Assembly: GCA_964244295.1 (NCBI GenBank)
Contig: CAXTIG010000023.1
Coordinates: forward strand, 1-64,000
Source: JAJAZB01 sp964244295
Lineage (GTDB): Bacteria; Bacteroidota; Bacteroidia; Cytophagales; Spirosomataceae
Length of the DNA: 64,000 bases
Direction: 5' to 3'
In this document: positions 16,545-24,534 of the stretch, piece by piece
How positions within the stretch are numbered: the stretch's first letter is position 1
Layout of the letters: the number at the start of each line of letters is the position of its first letter
The notes under the pieces: generated by a model
Told to the model about the DNA's origin: nothing
Databases searched by the model: none
What the model saw: only the letters and a program-made list of their open reading frames with translations
Program-made: the position numbers and the translations under genes

Positions 16545-16726
16545 CGCACGGTTTTTGCTACGGCTCAGGCAACTTCTCCGTAGGTATCACTGTCTTTTCA
16601 AAAAGAAAACTGTTGGCAACGTTACCAGCCGGGAGATTGATACGGGGAATTCACCCTTTTTTTCGCACCGGTTGTCCGTTTTTTTGTACCGTTGGCTAAA
16701 AACCAGCCGTTAAGAAGTGTTAAAAA

Positions 16727-16757
16727 TTTGATTTTCAGGACAGTCCTGATACTTTTG
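16727..16757 (+). promoter_or_regulatory. Bacteroidota promoter with operator-like palindrome in the spacer
   Basis: TTTG (16727-16730), a 19-base spacer, then TACTTTTG (16750-16757), an exact match to TTTG-N17-23-TAnnTTTG. The spacer contains CAGGAC-A-GTCCTG (16736-16748), a perfect 13-base dyad where a repressor would block RNA polymerase. The start codon is 32 bases downstream. Confidence 0.7.
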
Positions 16758-16789
16758 CCCTCAATTCATCACGAAAGCCGCCGAACGCT

Positions 16790-17416
16790 ATGAAACGACT
16801 CTACGTACCGCTTTTTCTTCTCGTCGTTACGCTCGTGCAGCTAACGTCGTCCGGGGCCTCCGCCCAGACCGACCCGAAAAACCGGAGCCGGTTGGAGATT
16901 CGCCCCAAATCCGCCCCCTCGTCGAAGCCCGAAAGCCTTTCGGTGCTTAAAAGCGCAAAATCTCAGGACATCAACCCCAAGCGTACTTTATCGATTAACC
17001 AATACTACCGGAATCAGCAACTCGCCAAATCCCGTCCTACTCCCGCTCCCAAAGTTGTTCCGAGTGAACCCATTGCCCAACCCAGTAGCGTCAGTGTCGA
17101 CCGAGGAATCGAAGAAGCGAGTACCGCAGCGGATAAACTGTATCACAACGAGCGCCTGTCGGTTTCCAACCTGTATCCCAACCCCGCCATTTCCGAGTAC
17201 ACCTACGTCGATTACAACGTGGGGGCGGGGGTGAATCAAGTCAAACTTTCGTTTTTCAATCTCCTGGGCAGTCCCGTCGGTGAGTTTGCCCTCGACCGCA
17301 CCGAGCGCCGGATGAAAATTTCGACCGCCGATTGGCCCAACGGGATGTATTTCTACCAGTTGTCGCACGACGGTAAAACCGTGGCGACGAAAAAACTGCT
17401 GGTTCGGCATCAATAG
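16790..17416 (+). CDS. Secreted protein with C-terminal type IX sorting domain
   Basis: 208 residues with an N-terminal signal peptide (LFLLVVTLVQLTSSGASAQ), a low-complexity Pro/Lys/Ser-rich middle (residues about 25-115) with no recognisable domain, and a C-terminal T9SS type A sorting domain: SNLYPNPAISEYTYVDYNVG, LSFFNLLGSPVG, then WPNGMYFYQLSHDGKT and KKLLVRHQ. The sorting domain is cut after export and the cargo is placed on the surface or released. With almost no passenger domain besides the linker, this may be a small surface or adhesive protein. A strong promoter and a clear terminator make it a single-gene unit. Confidence 0.85.
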   Translation: MKRLYVPLFLLVVTLVQLTSSGASAQTDPKNRSRLEIRPKSAPSSKPESLSVLKSAKSQDINPKRTLSINQYYRNQQLAKSRPTPAPKVVPSEPIAQPSSVSVDRGIEEASTAADKLYHNERLSVSNLYPNPAISEYTYVDYNVGAGVNQVKLSFFNLLGSPVGEFALDRTERRMKISTADWPNGMYFYQLSHDGKTVATKKLLVRHQ

Positions 17417-17434
17417 GAACAGTAGTAGAAAATT

Positions 17435-17477
17435 AACCCCGCGAGCGATTTAAAATGCTCGCGGGGTTTTGTTTTTC
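17435..17477 (+). terminator. Rho-independent terminator
   Basis: Twelve-base perfect stem AACCCCGCGAGC / GCTCGCGGGGTT (17435-17446, 17457-17468) followed by a T-rich run, 18 bases after the sorting-domain gene. Confidence 0.92.
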
Positions 17478-17524
17478 ATTGAACTGAAAACCGCCGCCCG
17501 TTCGTTAAACCCGTAGGTTTTTCG

Positions 17525-17532
17525 TACTTTTG
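17525..17532 (+). promoter_or_regulatory. -7 box of the bamD operon promoter
   Basis: TACTTTTG matches the Bacteroidota -7 consensus and ends seven bases before the bamD ATG, so transcription would start at or next to the start codon. No good -33 TTTG is seen; TTCG lies at about the right place. Confidence 0.55.
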
Positions 17533-17539
17533 TCAACCC

Positions 17540-18436
17540 ATGCGCAAACTCACCTACCTTGTTCTGGCTCTGCTGATTGCCTTCTCTTCGGCGTGCAGCA
17601 AATTTGAGAAACTTCGGAAAACGGCCACCGACGAGCAGAAGTACCAGGCGGCCCTCGACTACTACAAAAAAGGAAGCTGGGAAAAAGCCGGATTGCTATT
17701 TGAGGAACTCAAGCCGTTGCTGCGTGGCAGCGAACAGCAGGAAATGGCCAACCTCTACGAAGCTTACTGCAATTACCACCTGGGCCTTTACGCCCTGGGT
17801 GCCCAGCAATTCAAGCAGTTTTACGAAACCTTCGGGCGGAGTCAGCACGCCGAGGAAGCCCAGTACATGAGTGCCTACTCGCTCTACAAAGATTCGCCGC
17901 TGTACAACCTCGACCAAACCAGCACCGGTACGGCCATTGATGCCCTGCAAAGCTTCGTCAACAGCTATCCGCAGAGCAAGTTTCGCGAAGAGGCCAGCGA
18001 TATCATGAAAGAACTCCGCCACAAACTGGAGCAGAAGGCCTACGAAAAAGTAAAACTGTACTACAAAACCAGCGCCGCCAGCATCCTCAATTATCGTTCG
18101 GCGGTGATCGCCGTCAACAATTTCCAGCGGGATTTTCCCGATTCGGAGTACAACGAAGAAATGGCCTTTCTGAAAGTCCAGGCCCAGCACGACTACGCCA
18201 AGAACAGTTCGCCTAAAAAACAGAAAGAGCGTTTTGATGAAACGGTTGCATTTTATCAGGCCTTCATCGACAAATACCCCAGCAGCAAATTCTTGCGCAC
18301 CGCCGAAAAATATTACTCCGATGGCATGGCGCAACTCGACCGCCTCGGCAAAGAAGAACAACTGGCCAAGCAAGCCACTCCCGCTGCCCCCGCCGACTCC
18401 AAAACCAACAAACTCGGAGGAAGCAGCAACAATTAG
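17540..18436 (+). CDS. bamD: Outer-membrane protein assembly factor BamD
   Basis: 298 residues. A lipoprotein signal ends at the lipobox FSSACSK, followed by tandem TPR repeats characteristic of BamD: YQAALDYYKKGSWEKAGLLF, the YCNYHLGLYALGAQQFKQFY stretch, DALQSFVNSYPQSKFREEA, and IAVNNFQRDFPDSEYNEEMA. It folds outer-membrane beta-barrels as part of the BAM complex at the inner face of the outer membrane. It is first in the conserved Bacteroidota order bamD-rpoZ-coaBC-porD-recN. The last 25 residues (Ala/Pro/Ser/Asn-rich) are likely disordered. Confidence 0.93.
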   Translation: MRKLTYLVLALLIAFSSACSKFEKLRKTATDEQKYQAALDYYKKGSWEKAGLLFEELKPLLRGSEQQEMANLYEAYCNYHLGLYALGAQQFKQFYETFGRSQHAEEAQYMSAYSLYKDSPLYNLDQTSTGTAIDALQSFVNSYPQSKFREEASDIMKELRHKLEQKAYEKVKLYYKTSAASILNYRSAVIAVNNFQRDFPDSEYNEEMAFLKVQAQHDYAKNSSPKKQKERFDETVAFYQAFIDKYPSSKFLRTAEKYYSDGMAQLDRLGKEEQLAKQATPAAPADSKTNKLGGSSNN

Positions 18437-18523
18437 GTTTATGGTTTTCAGTTTGTGGTTTACAGTTAAAAACGCTCTCGACCACTACCTAAAAACCACA
18501 AACCATAAACTACAAACCACAAT
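18435..18523. repeat. Imperfect low-complexity palindrome (GTTTATGGTTT type)
   Basis: Degenerate copies of GGTTTATGGTTT on the left and AAACCATAAAC on the right around a short GC-rich centre. It ends at the rpoZ ATG, so the hairpin would place the ribosome-binding region beside a stem. Confidence 0.6.
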
Positions 18524-18847
18524 ATGCCTACGAATCCTTCCGTCGTGACCCGCGACATGGCCCAGATTGCCGCCAAGACCGGTAATGTGTACGAATCCGT
18601 CTCCATCATCTCGAAACGCGCCCGGCAGGTGGCGGTGAAAATGAAGGAAGAACTCAGCAACAAACTCTCGGAGTTTGCCTCGACGCAAGACAACCTCGAA
18701 GAAATTTTCGAGAACCGCGAGCAAATCGAGATTTCCAAGTACTACGAAAAAATGCCCAAGCCGACCTCGGTGGCCATCGATGAATTTCTCGAAGAAAAAC
18801 TCGAATGGCGCGACCGGACCCAGGCCCTGCCGCAGGGAGAAGCGTAA
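18524..18847 (+). CDS. rpoZ: RNA polymerase Rpb6/omega subunit homologue
   Basis: 107 residues matching the Bacteroidota omega-like family (RNA_pol_Rpb6): TRDMAQIAAKTGNVYESVSI, then ISKRARQVAVKMKEELSNKL and a C-terminal FENREQIEISKYYEKMPKPT. Omega stabilises the beta' subunit during polymerase assembly. Its position directly after bamD and before coaBC is the normal order in this phylum, which supports the call despite low similarity to proteobacterial omega. Confidence 0.88.
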   Translation: MPTNPSVVTRDMAQIAAKTGNVYESVSIISKRARQVAVKMKEELSNKLSEFASTQDNLEEIFENREQIEISKYYEKMPKPTSVAIDEFLEEKLEWRDRTQALPQGEA

Positions 18848-18850
18848 CCA

Positions 18851-18901
18851 GTAAGCCGTGGCAGTAAGCAGTAAAAAATTCTGCTTACTGCCACGGCTTA
18901 C
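18851..18901. repeat. Perfect 21-bp palindrome between rpoZ and coaBC
   Basis: Arms GTAAGCCGTGGCAGTAAGCA plus G (18851-18871) and their exact complement at 18881-18901, loop of nine bases. The arms carry degenerate heptamer-like units (CAGTAAG). No similar arm sequence was noticed elsewhere in the window. Confidence 0.9.
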
Positions 18902-18923
18902 TGCCACTGCCTACTTTACTCAA

Positions 18924-20222
18924 ATGTTGCTTGGAAAGAAAATCCTGCTCGGCGTATCGGGCAGCATAGCCGCCTACAAGGCGGCTTTTTTGGTTCGGTT
19001 GCTAGTGAAAGCCGGGGCCGAGGTGCGCGTGGTGATGACCGCTTCGGCGAAGGAGTTCATTACCCCGCTGACGCTGGCGACGCTGTCGAAAAATCCCGTT
19101 GCGTCGGAATTCACCACCACCGACGGCACCGGTACCTGGAACAACCACGTCGAACTGGGCCTCTGGGCCGATGCGATGCTGGTGGCTCCTGCCTCGGCCC
19201 GCACCCTGGCCCGTTGCGCTCAGGGACTGGCCGACGACCTCCTCTCGGCGGTGTACCTCTCGGCCCGTTGCCCGGTCTTTTTCGCCCCGGCGATGGATTT
19301 GGATATGTACCAACACCCGGCCACGGCGGAAAACCTCCGGCGGCTAACTTCTTACGGCAACTTTATCATCGACGCCGAATCGGGCGAACTGGCGAGCGGG
19401 CTGGTGGGCCAGGGGCGGCTGGCAGAGCCGGAGACGTTGGTGGGGGTTGTAGAGAATTTTTTCGCCTCGGAAAATACCCCCAACCGAACCGTCGGACCGC
19501 CCCTAAAGGGGGCTAAAAATACCAGGCAGGTAGCCCCCTTTAGGGGCGGTCCGCCGGTTCGGTTGGGGGTGTTAATTACCGCCGGTCCCACCCAGGAAGC
19601 CATCGACCCCGTGCGGTTCATCAGCAACCATTCGACGGGAAAAATGGGCTACGCTCTCGCCGAAGCCCTGGCCGAGGCGGGCGCGGCGGTGACGCTGGTG
19701 AGCGGTCCCGTTCACCTGCCTCAGCCTTCGACTTTGGCGGAATTTGTACCGGTGCGCTCGGCGCGGGAGATGTTCGAGGCCACGCGGGCGCGCTTCGCCG
19801 AAGCGGACGTGGTCATTCTCAGCGCCGCCGTGGCCGATTACACCCCCGCCCACCCCGCCGACCGGAAAATCAAAAAAAAGGAAGACACGTTTACGATTGA
19901 CCTCACCAAAACCGTTGACATTGCGGCCACGCTCGGAGCGCAGAAACGCCCCGGTCAGGTGCTGGTGGGTTTTGCCCTCGAAACCGACCACGAACTCGAA
20001 AACGCCCGCCTGAAGCTGGAGCGCAAAAACCTCGACCTCATCGTGCTCAACTCCCTGCAAGACCCCGGCGCGGGCTTCGGCCACGACACCAACCGGGTGA
20101 CGCTGTTGTTTCGGAATGGCGAAACCCGGAATTTTGAGTTGAAAACAAAACGAGAAGTGGCCGATGATTTAGTGGAGGCAATTGAGGGATTGTTGAAGTC
20201 CGTGAAACCCGAAGAATCATGA
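18924..20222 (+). CDS. coaBC: Bifunctional CoaBC with repeat-encoded interdomain insert
   Basis: 432 residues from ATG 18924. The N-terminal flavoprotein domain (ILLGVSGSIAAYKAAFLVRL; NNHVELGLWADAMLVAPASA; PAMDLDMYQHP) decarboxylates phosphopantothenoylcysteine. The C-terminal synthetase domain (VLITAGPTQEAIDPVRFISN, then HSTGKMGYALAEAL) joins Cys to phosphopantothenate. Between them, residues about 185-216 are encoded by a 95-bp palindrome (19476-19570) that stays in frame: NTPNRTVGPPLKGAKNTRQV, then APFRGGPPVRLG. The insertion falls in a linker, so function is probably preserved. The 3' end overlaps porD by four bases (ATGA). Confidence 0.92.
   Translation: MLLGKKILLGVSGSIAAYKAAFLVRLLVKAGAEVRVVMTASAKEFITPLTLATLSKNPVASEFTTTDGTGTWNNHVELGLWADAMLVAPASARTLARCAQGLADDLLSAVYLSARCPVFFAPAMDLDMYQHPATAENLRRLTSYGNFIIDAESGELASGLVGQGRLAEPETLVGVVENFFASENTPNRTVGPPLKGAKNTRQVAPFRGGPPVRLGVLITAGPTQEAIDPVRFISNHSTGKMGYALAEALAEAGAAVTLVSGPVHLPQPSTLAEFVPVRSAREMFEATRARFAEADVVILSAAVADYTPAHPADRKIKKKEDTFTIDLTKTVDIAATLGAQKRPGQVLVGFALETDHELENARLKLERKNLDLIVLNSLQDPGAGFGHDTNRVTLLFRNGETRNFELKTKREVADDLVEAIEGLLKSVKPEES
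19476..19570. repeat. Palindromic element inside coaBC, CCCCTAAAGGGGGC family
   Basis: Arms of 40 bp (19476-19515, 19531-19570) with one mismatch and a 15-bp loop (AAAATACCAGGCAGG). Core and loop end match the intergenic element at 9755-9830. The inner CGGTCCG portion recalls the GCGGTCCGYCGC motif seen at several other sites. It is translated in frame as the CoaB-CoaC linker. Confidence 0.95.
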
Positions 20223-21127
20223 AGAAATGCCTTTTTTTCGTACTGACGTTCCTCAGCCTAACGGCGGGTTTTGCCCAGGAAATCAACTGCAAGGTCAGCA
20301 TCAGCTACGACCAGGTGCGGGTGAACCAGCAGGCCACCAACGCCCAGGCCCTGTACGCCGAGATGCAGTCGGTGATGACCGATTTTATCAACGGGCGGCG
20401 CTGGGGCACCGATGCCTTTGCCCCCGAAGAAAAACTCAACATGACCTTTTCGCTGGTCGTGCAGCGCGCCACCGCCCAGGGCGATTACGAAGCCCAGGCC
20501 CAGGTGCAGGTGACGCGCCCGGTGTTTGGCACCAGCTACGAATCGGTGCTGCTGCGCTTCGTCGACCGCAATTTTCAGTTTAACTACCTGCCTGACAAGC
20601 CGCTCAATTTCAACGACAACAATTACACCGACAACCTCACCTCGATGCTGGCGTTTTACGCCTACGTGGCGTTGGCGATGGACTACGATTCGTTCGGCAA
20701 ATCGGGGGGGAATCTGTTCGTTCAGAAAGCCTACAACGTGACCAACCTCGCCCAGAACTCGCCCTACGGCGGCTGGGATTCGCGGGGCGACACGCGCACC
20801 CGGTACTGGCTGGCCGAAAACCTGCAAAATCAGCAAATGCAGCCCTTCCGCGAGGGCCTCTACACCTACCACCGCCTGGCCCTCGACACCTTCAACGAGC
20901 AACCCGACCAGGCCCGCAAGCAAATTCTCGACGTGCTCAACGCCATCAAGGCGGTGAACCAACTCCGCCCGGCCACGGTGCTGGTCAACACGTTTTTCGA
21001 CGCCAAAAGCGATGAACTCGTCAGCATTTTCAGCAACGCCAGCCCCGCCGACCGCAAGCAAGCCTACGCGCTGCTCTCCCAACTCGACCCCACCAAGACG
21101 GATAGCTACCGGAAGCTGAATCGGTGA
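20219..21127 (+). CDS. porD: Type IX secretion protein PorD (DUF4835)
   Basis: 302 residues with a signal peptide (MKKCLFFVLTFLSLTAGFAQ) followed by EINCKVSISYDQV, the first strand of the DUF4835/PorD family. Other family hallmarks are FINGRRWGTDAFAPEEKLN, the FNYLPDKPLNFNDNNYTDNL stretch, SMLAFYAYVALAMDYDSFGK and GGWDSRGDTRTRYWLAENL. PorD is a periplasmic component linked to type IX secretion in Porphyromonas gingivalis, though its exact role is unclear. It starts within the coaBC stop (ATGA), so the two are co-translated. Confidence 0.9.
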   Translation: MKKCLFFVLTFLSLTAGFAQEINCKVSISYDQVRVNQQATNAQALYAEMQSVMTDFINGRRWGTDAFAPEEKLNMTFSLVVQRATAQGDYEAQAQVQVTRPVFGTSYESVLLRFVDRNFQFNYLPDKPLNFNDNNYTDNLTSMLAFYAYVALAMDYDSFGKSGGNLFVQKAYNVTNLAQNSPYGGWDSRGDTRTRYWLAENLQNQQMQPFREGLYTYHRLALDTFNEQPDQARKQILDVLNAIKAVNQLRPATVLVNTFFDAKSDELVSIFSNASPADRKQAYALLSQLDPTKTDSYRKLNR

Positions 21128-21129
21128 AG

Positions 21130-21200
21130 GGTGAATTGTGAATTGTGAATTTTTTAAATCACAACCGCAGCGGCGGACCGCTCACCTTTCACAACTCACC
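21130..21200. repeat. Small palindrome with GCGGACCGC insert
   Basis: Outer arms of 13 bp (GGTGAATTGTGAA, one mismatch to the right arm) carry TGAATTGTGAATTGTGAATT microrepeats. The interior contains CGGCGGACCGCTCACC, the complement of the GCGGTCCGYCGC motif also found at 36132 and 41606. Confidence 0.65.
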
Positions 21201-21210
21201 ACTTCGTTCC

Positions 21211-21438
21211 ATGTCCAAACGCCTCCTCCGCTTCTTTCCGACCGACTTCGCCGCGAAGCTCCCCGACCTTACCGGGGTGGAAATTCACATCGTGCGGCAC
21301 GACGGCGTGACCCTGCACGGGCGGCTGCTTTCGCACGACGCTTCCACGCTGGTGCTTCAGGATATGCTTCGCCACCGCCACACGTTGCGCCTGGACGAGG
21401 TCGGGGAAATTTTGCGGGATAGCGTGGCGGCGTGGTGA
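21211..21438 (+). CDS. Small Sm-like-fold protein (putative)
   Basis: 75 residues from ATG 21211, between porD and recN. The pattern LTGVEIHIVRHDGVTLHGRL, then LSHDASTLVLQDMLRHRHTL followed by RLDEVGEIL resembles the Sm1 motif of LSm/Hfq-like small beta-barrels (xxG..l.G.l..hD..m.lvL), with a basic N terminus (MSKRLLRFF). No signal peptide. A short RNA-binding role is possible but unproven, and other small beta-barrels cannot be excluded. Real coding is supported by the operon position and clean frame. Confidence 0.5.
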   Translation: MSKRLLRFFPTDFAAKLPDLTGVEIHIVRHDGVTLHGRLLSHDASTLVLQDMLRHRHTLRLDEVGEILRDSVAAW

Positions 21439-21516
21439 ACTTATCAGGTGGTTTGGAGTTAATTTTGAGGGCCGGACGACCTTCCAAACTCCGCGCTTCG
21501 CAATCCGCATTCCGCA

Positions 21517-23205
21517 ATGCTTTCGTACCTTTTAATCAAGAATTACGCCCTCATCGAGCACCTCGAACTCCGTCCCGATGCCGAGTTGAACATCGTTACG
21601 GGCGAAACGGGCGCGGGGAAATCCATCATTCTGGGGGCCATCGGCCTGCTGCTGGGCCACCGCGCCGACGTGAAAACGCTGTACAACCCCGCCGAAAAGT
21701 GCGTCATCGAAGGTCACTACGAAATTGGCGGGTACTACATCCGCGAGGTGTTTGAAGACGAAAACCTCGACTACGAAACGACCTGCATCATCCGCCGCGA
21801 AATCAGCCCGGCGGGCAAGTCGCGGGCCTTCGTCAACGACACGCCCGTGAACCTCGAAACCCTGCGGCGCATCACCGGCGAGTTGATGGACGTGCATTCG
21901 CAGCACGACTCGGTGTTGCTGGGCAGCAACGAGTACCAGTTGCAACTCGTGGATACCTACGCCCAAAATGCCCCGCTGCTTGCCCAGTACAAAACCGATT
22001 TTCGCGCCTTCCGCCAGGCCCAGGAAGGCTACGACCGCCTGATGGCCGAGGCCAAAGACATCAAAAAAGAATTCGATTACAACAGTTTTTTGCTCGATGA
22101 ACTGACCAAACTCAAACTCGCGGCGGGCGAACAGGAAGACCTGGAGCAAGAACTGAATATCCTGGAAAACGCCGAAGACGTGAAGTCGCGGCTCAACCTG
22201 GCGCTGGGGTATTTGCAGGACCCGGAGCAATGCGTGTTGAGCAGTTTGCAAAGCGTGCTGGGGAGTCTCAGCGCCGTGAGCGCGTTTTCGCCCGCTTACG
22301 CCCAACTCCGCGACCGGGTGCAGAGCGCCCTCATCGAACTGAAAGACGTGGCCGCCGAGGTGGAATCCGAGGAGGAACTGGTGGAACTGGACAACCAGAA
22401 AATCGAAACCCTCCAGGAACGCCTCACGCTGATTTACAACCTTCAGCAAAAACACGGCGTAAAAACCATCGCCGAACTGCTTCTGATTCAAGCTCAGTTG
22501 GGCAAAAAAGTAAGCAAAGTCCTCAACCTCGACGCCGACCTCGACGCCGCCAAAGCCGCCGCCCACGCCGCCTGGGAAACCCTCGAAACCAGCGCCGCCG
22601 CGCTGTCGGATTCCCGGAAAGCCATCCTGAAGGAAGTCGAAGAACGCGCCACCAGCCTGCTCGCCGACCTGGGAATGCCCAACGCCCGCCTCGTGGTGCA
22701 ACACGCCAAGGGCAAACCCACCGTCAACGGCGTGGATACCGTCAATTTCCTGTTCTCAGCCAACAAGGGCATGAAGCCGCAGCAACTGAAGTCCGTCGCA
22801 TCGGGCGGGGAATTCTCACGGCTGATGCTGGCCCTCAAGTATTTGCTGGCCGATAAACGTTCGTTGCCCACCATCGTGTTCGATGAAATCGACACGGGCG
22901 TGTCGGGCGAAATTGCCATCAAAATGGGCAACATGATGAAGGAAATGGCGACCGGCCACCAAATCATCGCCATCACCCACCTCCACCAGATTGCCGCCCA
23001 GGGCGACGCGCATTACTTCGTGTACAAAGACAATTCGGCGGATAAAACCGTGAGCCGTATCCGGAAGTTGACCACCGAAGAGCGCGTGATGGAAATCGCC
23101 CAGATGATTGGTGGGGCCAAACCGCCGAAGGGCGTGGTCGAAAACGCCCGCGAATTGCTGAGTCGGCATTTGATGCAGAAAACACATTACAAGTTGGATT
23201 TGTAA
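21517..23205 (+). CDS. recN: DNA repair protein RecN
   Basis: 562 residues, an SMC-like ATPase. It has the N-terminal LLIKNYALIEHLELRPDAE strand, Walker A GETGAGKSI at about 28-36, IRREISPAGKSRAFVNDTP, VHSQHDSVLLG (RecN hallmark), a central coiled coil (~150-350), the ABC signature SGGEFSRLMLALK, Walker B TIVFDEIDTGVSG and the ITHLHQIAAQGDAH switch. RecN acts early in double-strand break repair, holding DNA ends together. Length is normal for the family. Last gene of the bamD operon. Confidence 0.95.
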   Translation: MLSYLLIKNYALIEHLELRPDAELNIVTGETGAGKSIILGAIGLLLGHRADVKTLYNPAEKCVIEGHYEIGGYYIREVFEDENLDYETTCIIRREISPAGKSRAFVNDTPVNLETLRRITGELMDVHSQHDSVLLGSNEYQLQLVDTYAQNAPLLAQYKTDFRAFRQAQEGYDRLMAEAKDIKKEFDYNSFLLDELTKLKLAAGEQEDLEQELNILENAEDVKSRLNLALGYLQDPEQCVLSSLQSVLGSLSAVSAFSPAYAQLRDRVQSALIELKDVAAEVESEEELVELDNQKIETLQERLTLIYNLQQKHGVKTIAELLLIQAQLGKKVSKVLNLDADLDAAKAAAHAAWETLETSAAALSDSRKAILKEVEERATSLLADLGMPNARLVVQHAKGKPTVNGVDTVNFLFSANKGMKPQQLKSVASGGEFSRLMLALKYLLADKRSLPTIVFDEIDTGVSGEIAIKMGNMMKEMATGHQIIAITHLHQIAAQGDAHYFVYKDNSADKTVSRIRKLTTEERVMEIAQMIGGAKPPKGVVENARELLSRHLMQKTHYKLDL

Positions 23206-23220
23206 ACACCAATCAAGAAT

Positions 23221-23333
23221 TGTCATCCTGGAAGGACCCCGGCATGGAATGCTTGTTGGGATACCGTTCGCTTTACTGAAACGGGAACGGCAGGCCAACA
23301 AGCATTCCATGCCGGGGTCCTTTCAGGATGACA
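23221..23333. repeat. Palindromic element with TGTCATCCT ends, GGACCCCGGCATGGAATGC arms
   Basis: 39-bp arms (23221-23259, 23295-23333) with one mismatch and a 35-bp loop. It shares only the TGTCATCCTG terminus with the 14755 family; the rest of the arm is different. It lies just after recN. Confidence 0.9.
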
Positions 23334-23347
23334 GTAAAATAAAACCC

Positions 23348-23758
23348 ATGAAATCCCACCTCCCCCTCCTCCTCGCCACCACCCTCTTTTTCACCGCCTG
23401 CCAGGATACCAAGCAGGAAAGCATCAAGCAACTTTCCGGCGATGTGCTGGCCCTGCACGACGAGGTGATGCCCAAGTCGGAAGAATTGATGAACCTGAAG
23501 GCCGAGTTGCAGAAGCGCGTCGGGGAAGACAGCACCGCCCGCCCCACCGGCGACAGCCTGATCGCCGCCCTCGACCGCGCCGACAACGGCATGAGCGACT
23601 GGATGTCGGCCTACGCCGACGCCAACAAGGATTTGCAGGGCGATGCGGCCCTGAAATTTTACGAAGGCGAAAAAGCGAAACTCACCACGCTCAAGGCCGA
23701 TACCGAAACCAGCATCGCCCGCGCCAAAGAGTTTTTGAAAACCGCCCCTGCCAAATGA
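23348..23758 (+). CDS. Small lipoprotein, coiled-coil
   Basis: 136 residues from ATG 23348. The signal LLLATTLFFTACQDTKQ ends in a lipobox (FTAC), so the mature protein is a lipid-anchored one. The rest is almost entirely helical with heptad-like spacing (SGDVLALHDEVMPKSEELMN; LKAELQKRVGED; LTTLKADTETSIARAKEFLK), suggesting a coiled coil. This type is common before SCO genes in Cytophagales but has no known function. The stop overlaps the SCO start by four bases (ATGA). Confidence 0.8.
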   Translation: MKSHLPLLLATTLFFTACQDTKQESIKQLSGDVLALHDEVMPKSEELMNLKAELQKRVGEDSTARPTGDSLIAALDRADNGMSDWMSAYADANKDLQGDAALKFYEGEKAKLTTLKADTETSIARAKEFLKTAPAK

Positions 23759-24399
23759 AGTACGCGTTCGTCGTTGCCCTGCTCGCCCTGGTCGCTGCCT
23801 GCGGCCCGGCAGAACCCGAACGCCTGCCGATTTACGGCGAGCGGATGGGCACCCAACCCGGCAAAACGCCCGGTACCGTTGATACCGTGTACCACACCAT
23901 CCCCAATTTTGCCTTCGTCAACCAGGAGGGCCAGCCCGTCACCGCCCGAACCTTCGACGGAAAAATTTACGTCGCCAACTTCTTCTTCACCACCTGCCCC
24001 ACGATTTGCCCGAAAATGCAATCGGAATTGCTGAAGGTGTATCAAGAATTTAAGAGTAACCCGCAGGTAATGTTTCTTTCGCACAGCATCGATCCGCGCC
24101 ACGACACGGTGCCCGTGCTGGCCGAGTACGCTAAAAACCTGGGTGTCACGGGCGGGCAATGGCAATTTGTGACGGGCGACAAGGCCAAAACCTACGAAAT
24201 CGCCCAGAAAAGCTACTTCGTCTCGGCCCTTACCGACCCCAACGAACCCGGCGGCATCGTACACAGCGGGGCGTTCGTGTTGATCGATAGAGCAAAACGC
24301 ATCCGGGGCATCTACGACAGCACCCGCGAGGAGGACGTAAGTCAGTTGAAAGCCGATGTGCGCAAACTGCTCGCCGAGTACGAAAAACCCCGGTCGTAA
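23755..24399 (+). CDS. SCO1/SenC family copper-binding lipoprotein
   Basis: 214 residues with a lipobox (LVAACG). The thioredoxin-like fold has the copper motif CPTIC (Cys81, Cys85; FFFTTCPTICPKMQ) and the distal His170 (GIVHSGAFVLID). DPRHDTVPVLAEYAK and WQFVTGDKAKTYEIA are family signatures. SCO proteins deliver copper to the CuA site of cytochrome c oxidase or act as thiol reductants. It is coupled to the coiled-coil lipoprotein before it. Confidence 0.92.
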   Translation: MKYAFVVALLALVAACGPAEPERLPIYGERMGTQPGKTPGTVDTVYHTIPNFAFVNQEGQPVTARTFDGKIYVANFFFTTCPTICPKMQSELLKVYQEFKSNPQVMFLSHSIDPRHDTVPVLAEYAKNLGVTGGQWQFVTGDKAKTYEIAQKSYFVSALTDPNEPGGIVHSGAFVLIDRAKRIRGIYDSTREEDVSQLKADVRKLLAEYEKPRS

Positions 24400-24534
24400 A
24401 CATCCGTCGAATCCGCCACGAATCCCTCGCATTCACCCATCAAAGACTCGCTACCGAGTTGGAGAATGGGGCGGGTACGGGTCCTGGCACGTCTTTGGTC
24501 ACGTTCCACCAACGCAACTTTCTGGCTCGATGCG

